A stretch of DNA of 64,000 nt, taken from assembly GCA_006384855.1 (NCBI GenBank), contig VCJN01000464.1, forward strand, positions 1 through 64,000. The letters are read 5' to 3'. How positions within the stretch are numbered: the stretch's first letter is position 1; each line of letters opens with the position of its first letter. The notes under the pieces were generated by a model that ran no database searches, was not told the DNA's origin, and was given only the letters and a program-made list of their open reading frames with translations. Made by a program: the position numbers and the translations under genes. This stretch comes from Tetraselmis striata (Eukaryota; Chlorophyta; Chlorodendrophyceae; Chlorodendrales; Chlorodendraceae). This document shows, one piece after another, positions 36,558 through 48,171 of the stretch.

Positions 36558-39500
36558 ATGGCGGCGGTCGAAAGCATGGCCTCCTCTCCAGGATCCGGCG
36601 CGTCGGACACTACAGTTACATTACCGCTGTGTTCGTGCCGCAGTGGATACTCGTGTGATTGCGACGCGCGTGCGAGTGATCGTAAGGAGCCTGAGAAAAG
36701 GAAGTACACGTGGGGCAAGGGCTGCGATGAGGTCGCCGAAAGCGGTAATGGCAAGGTCTCGTCTCTGATCAGCAAGCGCACCTCTCGCGATTGTATCCGC
36801 CTCATGCTCGCCAAGGAGGCTAGCGAGCAGTCGCCATGCTGTTCGCGCAAGTGCGTGCACAAGCTATACACACAGTGCGGAGAGGCCCTCGTTGATGCCG
36901 TGTTGGACCGTGCGTTGACTGTATACTCTGGCAATCAGAACCGCTCCTTTGACCGGCTCGCTCAGGTTCTCAGGGGCGGCTACGAGTCGGCATCCGACAA
37001 GTTCGATTACATGTTTGATCACGGTGGCTACTTGCGCTCTTTCGATCATCGCGGCCCCATCTACACGTGTGGGCGTGCGTGGGAGGTCTTGCATCAGGTC
37101 TCGAAACACAGACGTCTCGTGATCCAGCGGTCGGTGGTGGATAACGAACCCACGTACATCAGGCAGCGCAAGCAATACGAGAGCAGACAGACCGGACCGA
37201 GGGAGCATGTGCGCATGTTTCTCGAGCACTTCTTCTCGGATGACCTCGGTCACGTCGAGATCATGCCTTTTCATGACGGAAACAGCGAGACCTTCAAGAA
37301 GCACCTACCTCCCTGGATGACCAAGATTTGCGTCTACTACTACTACAAGTCGTGGGCCGAGGACGACAACGCCATTCTCCGTGGTGAGGCCCATTTTGTC
37401 CCACTGATGACATACCGTTTCGTCCCGCTGATGACAGACCGTTTCGTCCCGCTGATGACAAACCGTTTCGTCCCACTGATGACAAACCGTTTCGTCCCAC
37501 TGATGACAAACCGTTTCGTCCCACTGATGACAAACCGTTTCGTCCCACTGATGACAAACCGTTTCGTCCCACTGATGACAGACCGTTTCGTCCCACTGAT
37601 GACAGACCGTTTCGTCCCACTGATGACAAACCGTTTCGTCCCACTGATGACAAACCGTTTTGTCCCGCTGCTGACAGACCGTTTTGTCCCGCTGATGACG
37701 AACCGTTTCGTCCCACTGTTGACAAACCGTTTTGTCCCGCTGATGACAAACCGTTTTGTCCCACTGATGACAGAACGTTTCGTCCCGCTATCGCCAGAAC
37801 GTTTAGTCCCACCGACGCCGGACCGATTTCGTCCCACTGATGACAGAACGTTTCGCACCGCTCATGGCATACCGTTTCGTCCCACCGACCGCAAAAGTAT
37901 TTGTCCCACATAATTAGCCGATATCGTCCCACTGCAGAGAGAACGTCTTGTCCCACTGCTGAGATACGGTTTTGTCCCACTACTGGCATACCGTTTCGTC
38001 ACACTGTTGACAGATTGTTTCGCCATGCTGATTACAGAATTATTCACCCACTACCGATATAATTATTTCGACCCACTTCAGACCGAACTTTTCTGTCTCG
38101 CATTATGAGACCTTATTTGTATACCGACATATCACGCCCCTGCCCCTTTGTAGATTTGGCTACCGAGAGCGAAGTGAAGCTCGCATCGTTCGACACTTTC
38201 CGCCGGACTTGGAAGGAAGACTTCCCGGATGTCACCACGCCGAAGGTGAAGCGATTCAGCCACTGTCCCATATGCGCGGCGGGCAAAGCACTCAGAGACC
38301 AAGCTCGCGAGATTTGCACAAAGGACATGACGCCAGAGGAACGTCAAGTGCACCGTCAACATCAGCAGCTGGTGAGGCGTCAGGTCAGAGCTGAGCAGAA
38401 GGTACACCTCGAGAGAGTGCGCCAGGAACGAAGGGATCTGAACAACGCCGTCTTCCAGTCGCGCCTTGGCCATGGAAACTTCTTCTTCTTCGAAATTGAT
38501 AGCATGGACTCCGCGAAGACCCTGCTGCCTCACTGGGTTCGCATCCCCAAGACTGTGAAGCCCGACATGCTCCTCAAGTACCACCTCACCTGTGTGAAGT
38601 ACGACGGATACCGCCCGGACGACATCTACTACTACACCAACACCATCCCCCACGATTCGTCCACGACGTGCACTCTGATATGGATCACGATCATGAAGGT
38701 GAGCTCGTTAGCCTCCCGATAGGTTCGCCGTGGTTGTCCGGTAGCCATGGACTGATGAAAGCTTGTCTGCGATGCAGGAAATTCAACACCGTGGTAGAAA
38801 GATTCCGTACATCAGAATCCAGATGGACAACACCGTCAGGGAGAACAAGAATAGGAACGTGGCGGCCCTCTGCAATTGGCTTGTGTCTATCGGCATCTGC
38901 GACGTCATTCATTTGGTCTTCTTGCCTGTCGGGCACACTCACGAACGGGTTGACCAGATCTTCAGCCGCATCAGTCTTGCGCTATCTCGCAGCTCCGCCT
39001 ACACAATCGAGGCCTTTCTTGACTTGGTGGCGAAGGCATTCTCGCCCACTCCGGAGATTGCTGAGCTCTCATTCTCCCTCGACTTCTCTGAGTGGTTAAG
39101 GCCCCATTTCCAAGACCACATTCAAGACATCAGTAAGCCGCACAAATTCGAGTTCACCCGTGACGACGCCGCCGCGTCTGGCGGCTCGTTGCGCACCGCC
39201 TTGTGGTCCAACACACCGCTTTCGGAGCCCGTGCAGATCTTGAAGAGCGCGCCAACTGGGACGCCCGATATTCGTGCGGGCAGGCCCCTTTTGTACGCTC
39301 TCTGCGACAAAAAGAAGCCCGACGCGGTGAAGGTCCAGAGGTACTTGGATGATTTCAAGAAGGTCAGGTCGTACATCACGGACCTGGCGGTCCAGTGGCA
39401 CTTCTCCCCAGTCGAGCGCGAGAGCTGGAAGAATCTGCTCGACGACTTGGATGAGATGCAAACTGCTCCTTCGGCAGCTTTCTCCGGGTTCTGGCCGCAA

Positions 39501-40425
39501 CGGAAAGAGGAAGTTGACGACTTCTTGCGCGAGCACGGGCAGACCGCGCCTGTTGAGGGACGTCACACGATGGCTACCAACGCAGACCTCAACAATGCCG
39601 AAGCCGCTCGCGTGGAAGCCGAGGTTCGTGCTCAAGTGCTTCAAGATGACAGCGCCTTCCGGGGAGTTCACGCCGGCGCCAAGGAGAGGCTTCATGACAA
39701 CACATCGCCCAGCGATGCAAAGGGCTCGAACCTCGTTGTCATCGACGTCTCCGATGTGAGTCCCATTGTTTGTCATTTTTGTCCTTTACGGGACAAAACA
39801 ATTTTGTTCTTCTACCTTGCTTGTTATTTTGTCCCAGCTGGGACAAAAATGGCGTGGCGTGTCGCTCGGGACTAACATAGCTCGCGGTCTTGGTCATCGT
39901 TAGGTGCATGAGGAAGACAAGTGTCCTGAAACTCTTGGTGATTGGGAGTCGAGATTCGTCATCGGGCTTGTGAAGTCGCGCGAGACTACCGAAGACACGT
40001 TGACCGTGGCCGTATACGAGCCCTTCCATGCCGATGCAAAGGGCAAACCCCTTATGCCCCTATGGTTGTACGCGCAGACAAAAGGAGGGAAGAAGCCAGT
40101 TGACACAAGCTGGGAGAAGTGCCTGACGCTTCCTTGGAAGCTTGTTGAAGCCGTCCCCCTATCGTACGCGAAGGCCATCCACGACGCGTCGGGAAGTCGA
40201 GAGGTGTTCAACGAGGACGGCACCATGGTCAGAAAGAAGTGGTACGGTAAAAGCGTCCAAGTCGTGAAGACATATGCGCAAACTGGGTGGCAAATCAGCC
40301 AGCCACGAAACAACTGCGTCCACGTCATGTCAACCACCCCAGCGCAACGCAAACCCGGCGGAGTCGTCAAGTTTAATGCAGCCACGAAGAAGGACTTGCT
40401 TGAGTTGGGGATGCTCAACGAATAA
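36558..40425 (+). CDS. DDE-type transposase-like protein (DUF7869-like)
   Basis: Four exons join in phase to 956 aa: 36558-37383, 38154-38698, 38778-39755 and 39904-40425. Exon 1 has a Cys-rich N-terminus (CSCRSGYSCDC) and SPCCSRKCVHKLYTQC, a likely zinc site. Exon 2 has HCPIC and, at ~residue 391, FEIDSMD. Exon 3 has QMDNTVRENKN (D474), then FLPVGHTHERVDQIFSRIS (E513/D516). Conserved ID-MD...Q-DN...GHTHE-DQ-FS is the signature of a widespread eukaryotic mobile-element family that I recall as DUF7869. Acidic residues in this order, on predicted beta strands, suggest an RNase H-fold (DDE/D) nuclease; that part is inference. The C-terminal exon is basic and may bind DNA. Intron 1 contains 24-bp array 3. 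No frame breaks are seen. Confidence 0.7.
37391..38095 (+). repeat. 24-bp tandem array 3, inside intron 1 of the transposase-like gene
   Basis: About 17 clean units (to ~37,790), then about 12 progressively degenerate units up to ~38,095, just before the acceptor (CCCCTTTGTAG at 38,143-38,153). Same core and same + orientation as arrays 1 and 2. Here the array is sense to its host gene, while arrays 1 and 2 are antisense to theirs. Confidence 0.9.
39770..39850 (+). repeat. inverted TTTGTCC / GGGACAAAA motifs in intron 3
   Basis: The intron after 39755 contains TTTGTCCTTTACGGGACAAAA and ATTTTGTCCCAGCTGGGACA, two near-perfect palindromes built from the TTTGTCCC core of the 24-bp unit. Confidence 0.65.
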
Positions 40426-40826
40426 ACTATCAGCAACGTCTTGTGGCTAGCTAGCCGCTGGATGTAATAATCATAATAAATATTGATTTCATTGCCTCAT
40501 CTTGTCCCATTTTGGACAAAATGCTCCAAAACCAACATTGGATATGCGTCGCGGCTGGCCTTCATGCTGTTGAATGCTGCACTGCACCCAAGGTCTACAA
40601 ACCCAAGCTACATCACCAGTGAGTCTTAAGTACTGATAGTAAACCCGGGAACTAGGGTATAAACAAACCCTACGGTGCAAAATGAATTCCACGGTGCAAA
40701 ATAGGTTAAATTACTGTTATGTGTGTTGCATGAGCAAACGCCCGGTCGTTCTAGCGAGAAATTACTGCAATTTTGAATGCGGTACTAACCTATCAATGGC
40801 ATTGTTGCCGCAAACGTTATTCTAGG
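40426..40826. other. right flank of the transposase-like gene
   Basis: Contains TTGTCCCATTTTGGACAAAA near 40,502-40,521, an inverted pair of the same core, in mirror orientation to the GGGACAAA repeats at 28,379-28,577. No gene seen. The right terminus of the large element may lie here. Confidence 0.45.
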
Positions 40827-43087
40827 TACAACAAGGACCATGTCGATAGAGCTGTCGCTCAGCGCGTGCAAGAGCAACATCTGGAGAGGGTACTGCAGGA
40901 GAGGCATTTCTTGGAAGTGGCCTTGCAGTACTCCCGCCAAAACAGGGACCTCTTTGTTTGCGAGATCGATGGCATGGATCAAGACAAGACCCGTCTTCCT
41001 CATCTTGTGCCATGGGACAAGGAGGTGGAGAAGAAGAACCTCCTGCAATGTCACTTGACATGCGTCAAGTACAGCGGGAGCCAGCCGGACGACGTGTACT
41101 ACTTTTTCGACTGCTTCCCTCACGACAGTAGCAACACCATCACCGTCATGTACAAGACTATCAAGAAGGAGATCGAGAGGCGTGGCGAGGCATTGGACAC
41201 TGTGTGGTTCCAGCTCGACAACACTTGCCGGGAGAACAAGAACAAGTACGTCATGTGCTTTTGCCATGGCTCGTGCACATGGGTTTTTGCAAGGAAGTCC
41301 GTCTCTCTTTCCTTCCAGTAGGGTAAGCCCCCCCCCCCCCCCCCCCCCCTCCCCCCCCCCCCCCCCCCCAAAAAAAAATCCGCACCATCCACTGACTTAC
41401 ATTATTTATGTTAACGGGTCCACCGGTCGCCAAGTTGGGGCCTTACTGACTTTTTACTATATTGTACACCTTCCAGGCACACCCACGAGCGCGTGGACCA
41501 AGTCTTCTCGAAAATCTCCGTGTGGCTTGACGACCACGCCGCATTCACCAAGGCTCAGCTTTTGCACCAGCTTCGTCAGGCCTTCACACCGACATGCAAC
41601 TTCATGGAGCTCGAGGGAGTCCTCGACATCAAGACTTGACATCAAGGCTTGGCAATTGTCTTCCACGACAAGGCCAGGTGCTTAACACGGTGACTTCTAA
41701 CCAGTTCGTCATCAGGCAATCGGAGCCTGTGGTCGATGGTGTACGCAGCGCCCTATATTGCAGTCGTTGGTCCGATACCGCAGAGTATGGGCCAGAGTTC
41801 ATCCTTCGCGGAGTCCCCGACGGCACCCCTTCGTACCTTGCTTCTCGCCCTCTCTACCACTCCAAGGCTGACCCGGGCAAGGCTTTTTCTGATATGGAGA
41901 AGGAGATTTGGAAGGCTGCGGATAGGTTGCACTTCTCCGCGGATGAGAGGCGAGAATGGGAGGAGGAATTCGCTTCGCTCCGGGAACTGGAGAAGAGGGG
42001 TCGAACTCCCTTCCTGGCGTTTTGGCCCGAGTCTACCACGGAGCTGGACACTTGGCTAGGCGCCTTGCTACCTGGCAGAGATCTTGACGCCGATGATCTC
42101 ATGTCTGCACGTATGCGTTCCCAGCCTAGGCTTGACCAAACATGCCAAGGCATGGCGCGCAGGTACGCCGACCTTCAGGAAGAGCTTCGGGTCTTGACGT
42201 ACAACCCCATCACCATCAACACCTCCACTCAACGCCGGAAGCGCCGGCGGGGGGCGCAAGCGGCTACAACAGCGGTTGAGCACTCGAACGAGGCCGAGGA
42301 GGGGGGTCAGGCCGTCGCGATCCCGTTGGAGAATGAGGACACTACCCGTCGCGAGTTTGACGCCCGTCCCGGCAATTTGGTCGTCATGGACAACACCGCC
42401 GACAACCCCGACGCGTACCGCGAGGAGGGTCTTCTCGGCGATTGGGAGAACAAGTACCTTGTGGCCTACGTAAGGTACCGATATGACGTTCAGGATTTGG
42501 ATGGCTTGCCCGAGGACCACACCGAAGTTGACGAGTTGGACGTCACCATGTGCGAGCCTTGGTTGTCGACGCCGCATGGGAAGCCCGACATCCCGCTCAC
42601 CTTTGCCATCGCGGCGGCCCGACAGAGTCGCGACCCAGAACCGGACTCATCTTGGGAGGCTGCGAAGAAGATGAAATGGTTGCCTATCACCACTATGCCT
42701 CTATCGCTCTTCAGCTTGCGTTTCCCGAACGTTTGCCGGACCGCCCGCCAGTGCCAGCACGACTTCCGTGGCACCAAGCTAACTGCCGTGACAAGCATGA
42801 AGGGCGTCTCGGAGATCAAGGACTCCAAACACAAGAACCTTGTTGTGCGCCGGCCCTTGGCAAAGCTTCGCTACACCATGCAATTGCAGGAAGAGGCGAA
42901 TAGGGAGTGCGGTGCTTCGTTGTCCCTCGACGGCATTAGGTACATGGAGATCACTTACGAGCTTGCAAGACTCCGGGCCGCGCTCAACGTCCACAAAATC
43001 GATGTCGACAACAAACGCAGGTGGTTCAACGACCACCGCTTCAATGCAGACGAGAAGAAGTGCGTTTTGGACATGTTGACAATATAA
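40827..43087 (+). pseudogene. second transposase-like (DUF7869-like) gene, truncated and frameshifted
   Basis: Paralog of 36558-40425. A first segment (~40827-41335) has FVCEIDGMDQDKTRLPH, PHDSSNTITVMYK and WFQLDNTCRENKNK. The frame then fails near 41,265: one base is missing between the CA of the His codon and TGG, after which WLVHMGFCKEVRLSF and LPVG read in another frame up to a donor. The next exon (~41,480) gives HTHERVDQVFSKIS. A 13-bp tandem duplication (41625-41650, GACATCAAGRCTT twice) shifts the frame again and makes a stop. The last exon, about 41,702-43,087, is open (FVIRQSEPVVDG to VLDMLTI) and homologous in plan to exons 3-4 of the first gene. The N-terminal Cys-rich part is missing. 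The copies are clearly diverged, so this is not a recent tandem duplicate. Confidence 0.7.
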
Positions 43088-43510
43088 TGATAGACAGTGG
43101 TGTAAGTTGTACGTACGTATCTGTGGGGGCCTTTGTGGGGGGCGGGGGGGGGGGATGCGAGTGTTGGCTACTCGTGCCCATTAGACAATGCGATTTGAGC
43201 ACTGTAACAATTAGACACTTAAAGTATTTGCCCTCGCACGCTTGCCCCACGATCATACGACGTCAAACGCAATGAATTGATGGGGTGGCGCGCGTCCTGA
43301 CTTATGTTTTTCCTCGCATCCGCTCTGCGCATGCCCAATTTTGCACGTTTTGCGCGGGCAAACAATGAAAATGAGTGCAACCCATGGGATTTTGTGCATT
43401 TGTGCCTCCAAAACATGCGTTTTGAGAATTCGTGCAAAATGGCTCAAAAAAGGCAACTTTCACAAGTGAATAACATAACATTTATTGTGAATGAATGTTA
43501 CAGTCATATC
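43088..43510. other. spacer, no gene seen
   Basis: Includes a poly-G tract near 43,141-43,154. Nothing recognised. Confidence 0.4.
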
Positions 43511-44202
43511 TACGCGCATGTTGTCACACATGTCACCCATCATCCAAGGGGAAAAGCCAAAATGATGACGGGGTCCGCGCAGCGTGAAGACCTATCCAAG
43601 GGGTCCTCGCTTCTGGGAGCTTGCGTGGAAGGGCACATTACATGCCCCCTCATGCGGCCCCACCCACAGTGAGTGGGCTGGCTGGGATACCAGAATAGGG
43701 GGTAACTTCGTCAGACAACAGCATTTCGGCGTTTTATCAGATTGGGCTGACAAGCAGTGCGTTGGAAAGCGCAGGTCACGGGCTTTCCGTCGCACTACCT
43801 TACAGTCCGATCTGATAAAACACCGAAATATTATGAATTGAAACGTGATTGCAATATTACCGCTTCTTGCAGGGCGACCAGCCAATTTGCGAATGTATGT
43901 CGCATGCAGCTAGCCCGCTAGCTGACCATAGACTCCAAACCATGCGCCGCGCGGCATGGGGTAGGTGGCCAACACATGTATCTCGGCGACCATGGGAGAA
44001 AAACACGATTCTTCATGTCCAAATGTCGGCGTGCCGTGCGCTCAAACCGTTCACAGCCCGGCCGTGCAGCACTTGTTACACTGGCAGTGCCGCATAACAT
44101 GCGACGCGCGCGCCACGCGCGCCGTCTTATTGGCCCTAACACACCATAAGCACGCCCTTTCATGGCTATCCTCGCAATGCCTGCAACGGCGTAGACTATG
44201 CG
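43511..44202 (+). repeat. ~700-bp direct repeat, right copy
   Basis: Direct repeat of 27453-28152 (see there). After the shared end GTAGACTATGCG, the flanks differ completely. Confidence 0.8.
43723..43829. repeat. 107-bp foldback, right copy
   Basis: The outer 26 bases (ATTTCGGCGTTTTATCAGAT...) pair with the last 26 (...ATCTGATAAAACACCGAAAT) with about three mismatches. Inner arms GTGCGTTGGAAAGC and GCTTTCCGTCGCAC also pair. Looks like a MITE-like foldback or a structured RNA hairpin. Confidence 0.8.
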
Positions 44203-46133
44203 TGGGTTTGCCGACTAAACGCGACCAAACAGACGCGATCATACGCGTAAAACATGCAGACTTTCTGTGGGCTGTTGTGTACACCACGACCCCCCCCCCC
44301 CCCCCCCCCCCACAGACACACACCTGGCACCCACCATCACCCTCGCCCGCGCCACTCACCCTCGCGATCGCGATCCGATGCGTTTACATGCCGGGTACCT
44401 CACGCATGTGTCCGGCTAGCGGTGTGTCGTACGCCTCGTGGCCGCCGGATCTCGCCCTTGTGTTGCTCACGGCCGAAACGCCATGTGCGGACTTGAAGAG
44501 GATGTTTAAGTGGGCGCTGCGCCACCTAATGAAGGTAGACCCGCGTCTCACGGTGCACCGCCTCGCCACGAGAGATGCTGCAGTGCGACCGGAATGAGGC
44601 AAGAGGGCCGGACTTCTTCCGGAACATGGCCAAGCGCCTACTCGTGCAAGGCATCGTCCGCGATGGTACGCCGCCGTTTAGACCGTAGTCCTATGTGTCG
44701 CGCCCCCTCTGTATCATGCACCCTCTCTATCGGGCACCCTCTAGAGAGGGGACCCTCTGAGGAGGGGCTCCTGTGGGGAGGGGGGACACGGTATAGCGGC
44801 ACGGTGGGCTATTTATTTGACGCTTTTATTGGTGGAAGTTTATTTGACGCTGTTCGGCACTCCCGGCTTAACATGTGAGCAACCCCTCCCAAGGCAACCT
44901 GGCGGGCCTACCGGTATCACGCAACTACCGTCTATTGATGTGGAGTCCCATGTGGCGGCGTCATGGGAGGGGGAGCATGTGCTGTTAAGATACATTCTCG
45001 TTGCATGCAAGATTCGCCACGACGCCCCGCGAATGCGAAGTTGAAATTTTCGTGGTAGCGGGTACTAAGAGGATGCGGGGCGGAGAGGATGTGATTTTGC
45101 GACGGGTGCAAGCCCAGATATACATCAATTTTCGTACGACAGCTTGTCCAAGCTGGGCGCGCATTGTTCGACGAGCCTTTGCCGGGACAGCTCGCAACGG
45201 AGGTGCGGGCGTATATGGCGAGGCCAAGGAGGAGCGCCGCACCGATGCGGAATAAGCTCCCGCTCCCCGCGTTCCAACAACTCCGGTGTGCGTAGGTGTT
45301 GTCGCGCAATACCACAGCGGGCGTTGTTGCCTTACATTCCCATTTGATGGACGCCATCGTCCATTCCGCCATACCAAGCATGGTGTCGAGGGTCTTCATT
45401 ACCGACAACGATTCAGGTATATGTTGTTGTCCGTGCCTTGTTTAATTACATCGTGCATAGCCCAATATGACACATCTACCTACCTTCGTGGCACAGTCGG
45501 ATAAGGCGGAGGCGGAGTTGCAGTTTACGCCCGTCACTTCCTCGGCCCAAAATATCGTGCTTCCCCATCCTGTCGTAGCGACAACCGGATGTCCGCCCCT
45601 TCCGGCTATGACCCCCCACAACCCATCCGGGCATGGAGCTGACGTTTGCTACATAGACATATACATACATGAACATACGCGCACCTGATCCGGGCAGTGC
45701 GATGCCATGTAGCTAGCTAGTGTGCTGGGCGTGTCTAACCATGCCATGCCATGTGATGTTTTGAGCAGGCAACACAGCACAACATGTAATTTCGAATATG
45801 CTTTCTGCGAGGATTGCTTACAACAAGGCTGGGAAGGAAGAGGCGTTCACCTTGGAACAAGGCAACTCGAACCAACTGTATGCAACTGTTGAAATGGCAT
45901 TGGATGGCGTGCCTTCCAAACCTGAAGTGCGCATCATGTACCTGCGCTAAACGAAGGATGTTGACAATTTGGCTACTTGGATTGGAGTTGTGCTGATGAG
46001 GCGCACGAGCACGACTGTTTAACGGCGTAGCATGTTGAGGTGATGGGGATTGTGGGTGGGAGTTGCGCCCGGAGTGCACCGCGCTAGAACATCTCAGCGT
46101 GGCTTTGGGCATAGGCGATCATTAAAAAAGTAA
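44203..46133. other. unassigned region between the large element and block C
   Basis: Poly-C tract at about 44,290-44,311. An open segment at 44,388-44,597 (+) could be an exon (SWPPDLALVLLTAETPC) but has no recognised family. 44,700-44,800 has CCCTCT/GAGGGG words partly inverted relative to 26,228-26,285. The junction with block C is near 46,134. Confidence 0.35.
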
Positions 46134-47756
46134 TTGCAATCGCATGCGCGACTGCGGGCAGCTGCCACTCCGCTTGCCAACGCGTTGGACGTGAGGGGCC
46201 CCTTGGCACCAAGCGCGCTGGTCCAGCACCGCGTGGTACACGGGGACTTCAAGGTCCCCCCACCCGCCCAAAAACCCACACCCCCAGCCGCACTTCGGAT
46301 AGTGCTCTGTGGCATTCGGCAGCTATGTGGCACATGTGTACATTCAAACAAGCTCGACACACTAGGCAGACATATGCGATTTTTTCTTAGAGATGTACAG
46401 TTTCTGGTACTTCTTAGAAAACTTCCGTTTCCGCTCCGAGTAGTCATACTACGTGTTATGTGACATGATATATAAAAGCGGAGGGTTGAGGCGGGGTGGG
46501 TCCCGACAACAAGCCCTAAACAATCAAGTCGTCAACTACACCTCATAAAGCAGCACGATGAGATGTTGCTCTACCTCATGCGAGATCAGTGGAATTTTGA
46601 CCACTAACCCACCCCACCCCTTTGCCTGGCAGACGGCCAATATGTTCTTCTCCCACACGGAAGTCCAGGCGAGCATCGCATTTCGGTCTGCGACTTCCAA
46701 AGGATAGGTATGAGCGGAGAGGGGGGGGCTTCAGAGGGCCCACATGCGAGAGGGGGAGGGGGGGTCACAGCAGCATCACATCTGGCTGGTGGATGCATAG
46801 TGGGTTAGAGATCTCATTCGCTGAACGCTCTTCATTGGTGACATATTGACCTGACGGCTCGCCGCCCAGACCACGGGCTCGGTGTGCTGGATGTGCTCTA
46901 CGTGCTGTTCGCCTCGACCGATCCTGCGCTTGTGGCCGCCAAAGAAGGCGACTTTCTGGACTACTACTACGACCGCCTGCATGCTCACCTTGTGCGCAAG
47001 GTGGCGGCGGGTCATGAGGAGCAAGCGGCCGCGGCCTCATACACGCGCAAGATCTTCCTCCAGCACTGCCAGGTTCCGCCAGCCACCAACTCGCCCCATA
47101 CTTGTCGTCGAACCCCACGAATGGCAGACCTATGATATGGCATGCAGCATGTTGTACACCGCGGGACTGATGGTGCCGTCCGCCATCAGTGTGACTGTGC
47201 ATGGTCACATATAGTTTCAGGTTATTGTCATGCATGATTCCCTATTTCAAATCGGCATCATCATTGGAATCAGTTTAAATGCTGCGTTGAGCGATGCTGG
47301 CCTCAAGGTGGGATACTCACTGACGCCTCTATCTGCTGATGCTTACTTTCCGATGATTCTCCGTGCGCGCCAGGTGGCATACGTGGACTTTGTGCGTTTC
47401 CTCATCGGCCGCGCGCATGCGCGGGGCAGTGTCGCCAGAGTCATGCAAGGGCCTCTCCACCGCACTCAACCACGGCACCCACAAGAGGTCCCCCCCCCCC
47501 CCCCCCGGGCGGCCATCCCATCCCCTTTGTCTCCAAGTTGCTGCTGATAAGCTCACCGCCCACAAGGCACGCTTCTCCCGCGCGTTGCAGCTGACAGCCT
47601 ATGCCCCTTGGTGGCGAGCAGGTTCGCAGGGCACTTGGTGCACATGGTGCAGAAGGCAGACCACTGGCTAGGGCAGCTGGAGGCTGACGGCTGGCCCGGC
47701 ACAACGCACAGCTTGCATCTTAGCGCTGACGGCTCGCCGCTGCTGCTAAGGTGCGC
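46134..47756 (+). pseudogene. CHK/APH-like kinase, copy C: 5'-truncated and frameshifted
   Basis: Homologous to 1691-3311, but everything upstream of the DEFPDVF exon is missing because block C begins inside that exon. VVHGDFK is kept at about 46,233-46,253. In the next exon (46,633-46,709), CCAG of copy A has become AAG after TCCCACACGG, a one-base loss. This moves VCDFQ out of frame and gives a stop (AAAGGATAG). The LDVLYVLFAS exon (about 46,870-47,072) and the HMVQKADHWLGQLEADGW segment remain readable. Non-functional as read. Confidence 0.75.
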
Positions 47757-48171
47757 CCCCCCCCCCCCCCCCCCGCCGCCCCTCCCCTGCTTGGCGTGAG
47801 TAATAGTCTTTGTTTTACATTAACTGCCTACGCACCCGGTTTATATGTCTCGTAGTATAGGTAACGATCGTCCATATTACCGCTTCCTGCTCACGTGCCC
47901 GCGCAGCATGAGAGTCACGATTGTCCATGAGTGTCGATGTAGCAAATAGCAAATAGCAAATGACAAGTAGCAAATAGTAGCAACACGGGGACACGACCGG
48001 TTCCCTTTTGGTTATCATCGTCGATATTGTCATAACCTATAAGATCTGTTGTAAGCAGGGCGTTGATTACTCGCACTTGGGAGGTTTTAGGAATATGGAT
48101 GTGCATTGATCTATGCTGTCACGGTACCTAGCTGGCTCAACACGCACCTACGGGTGTGGCGCTGCCGGCAG

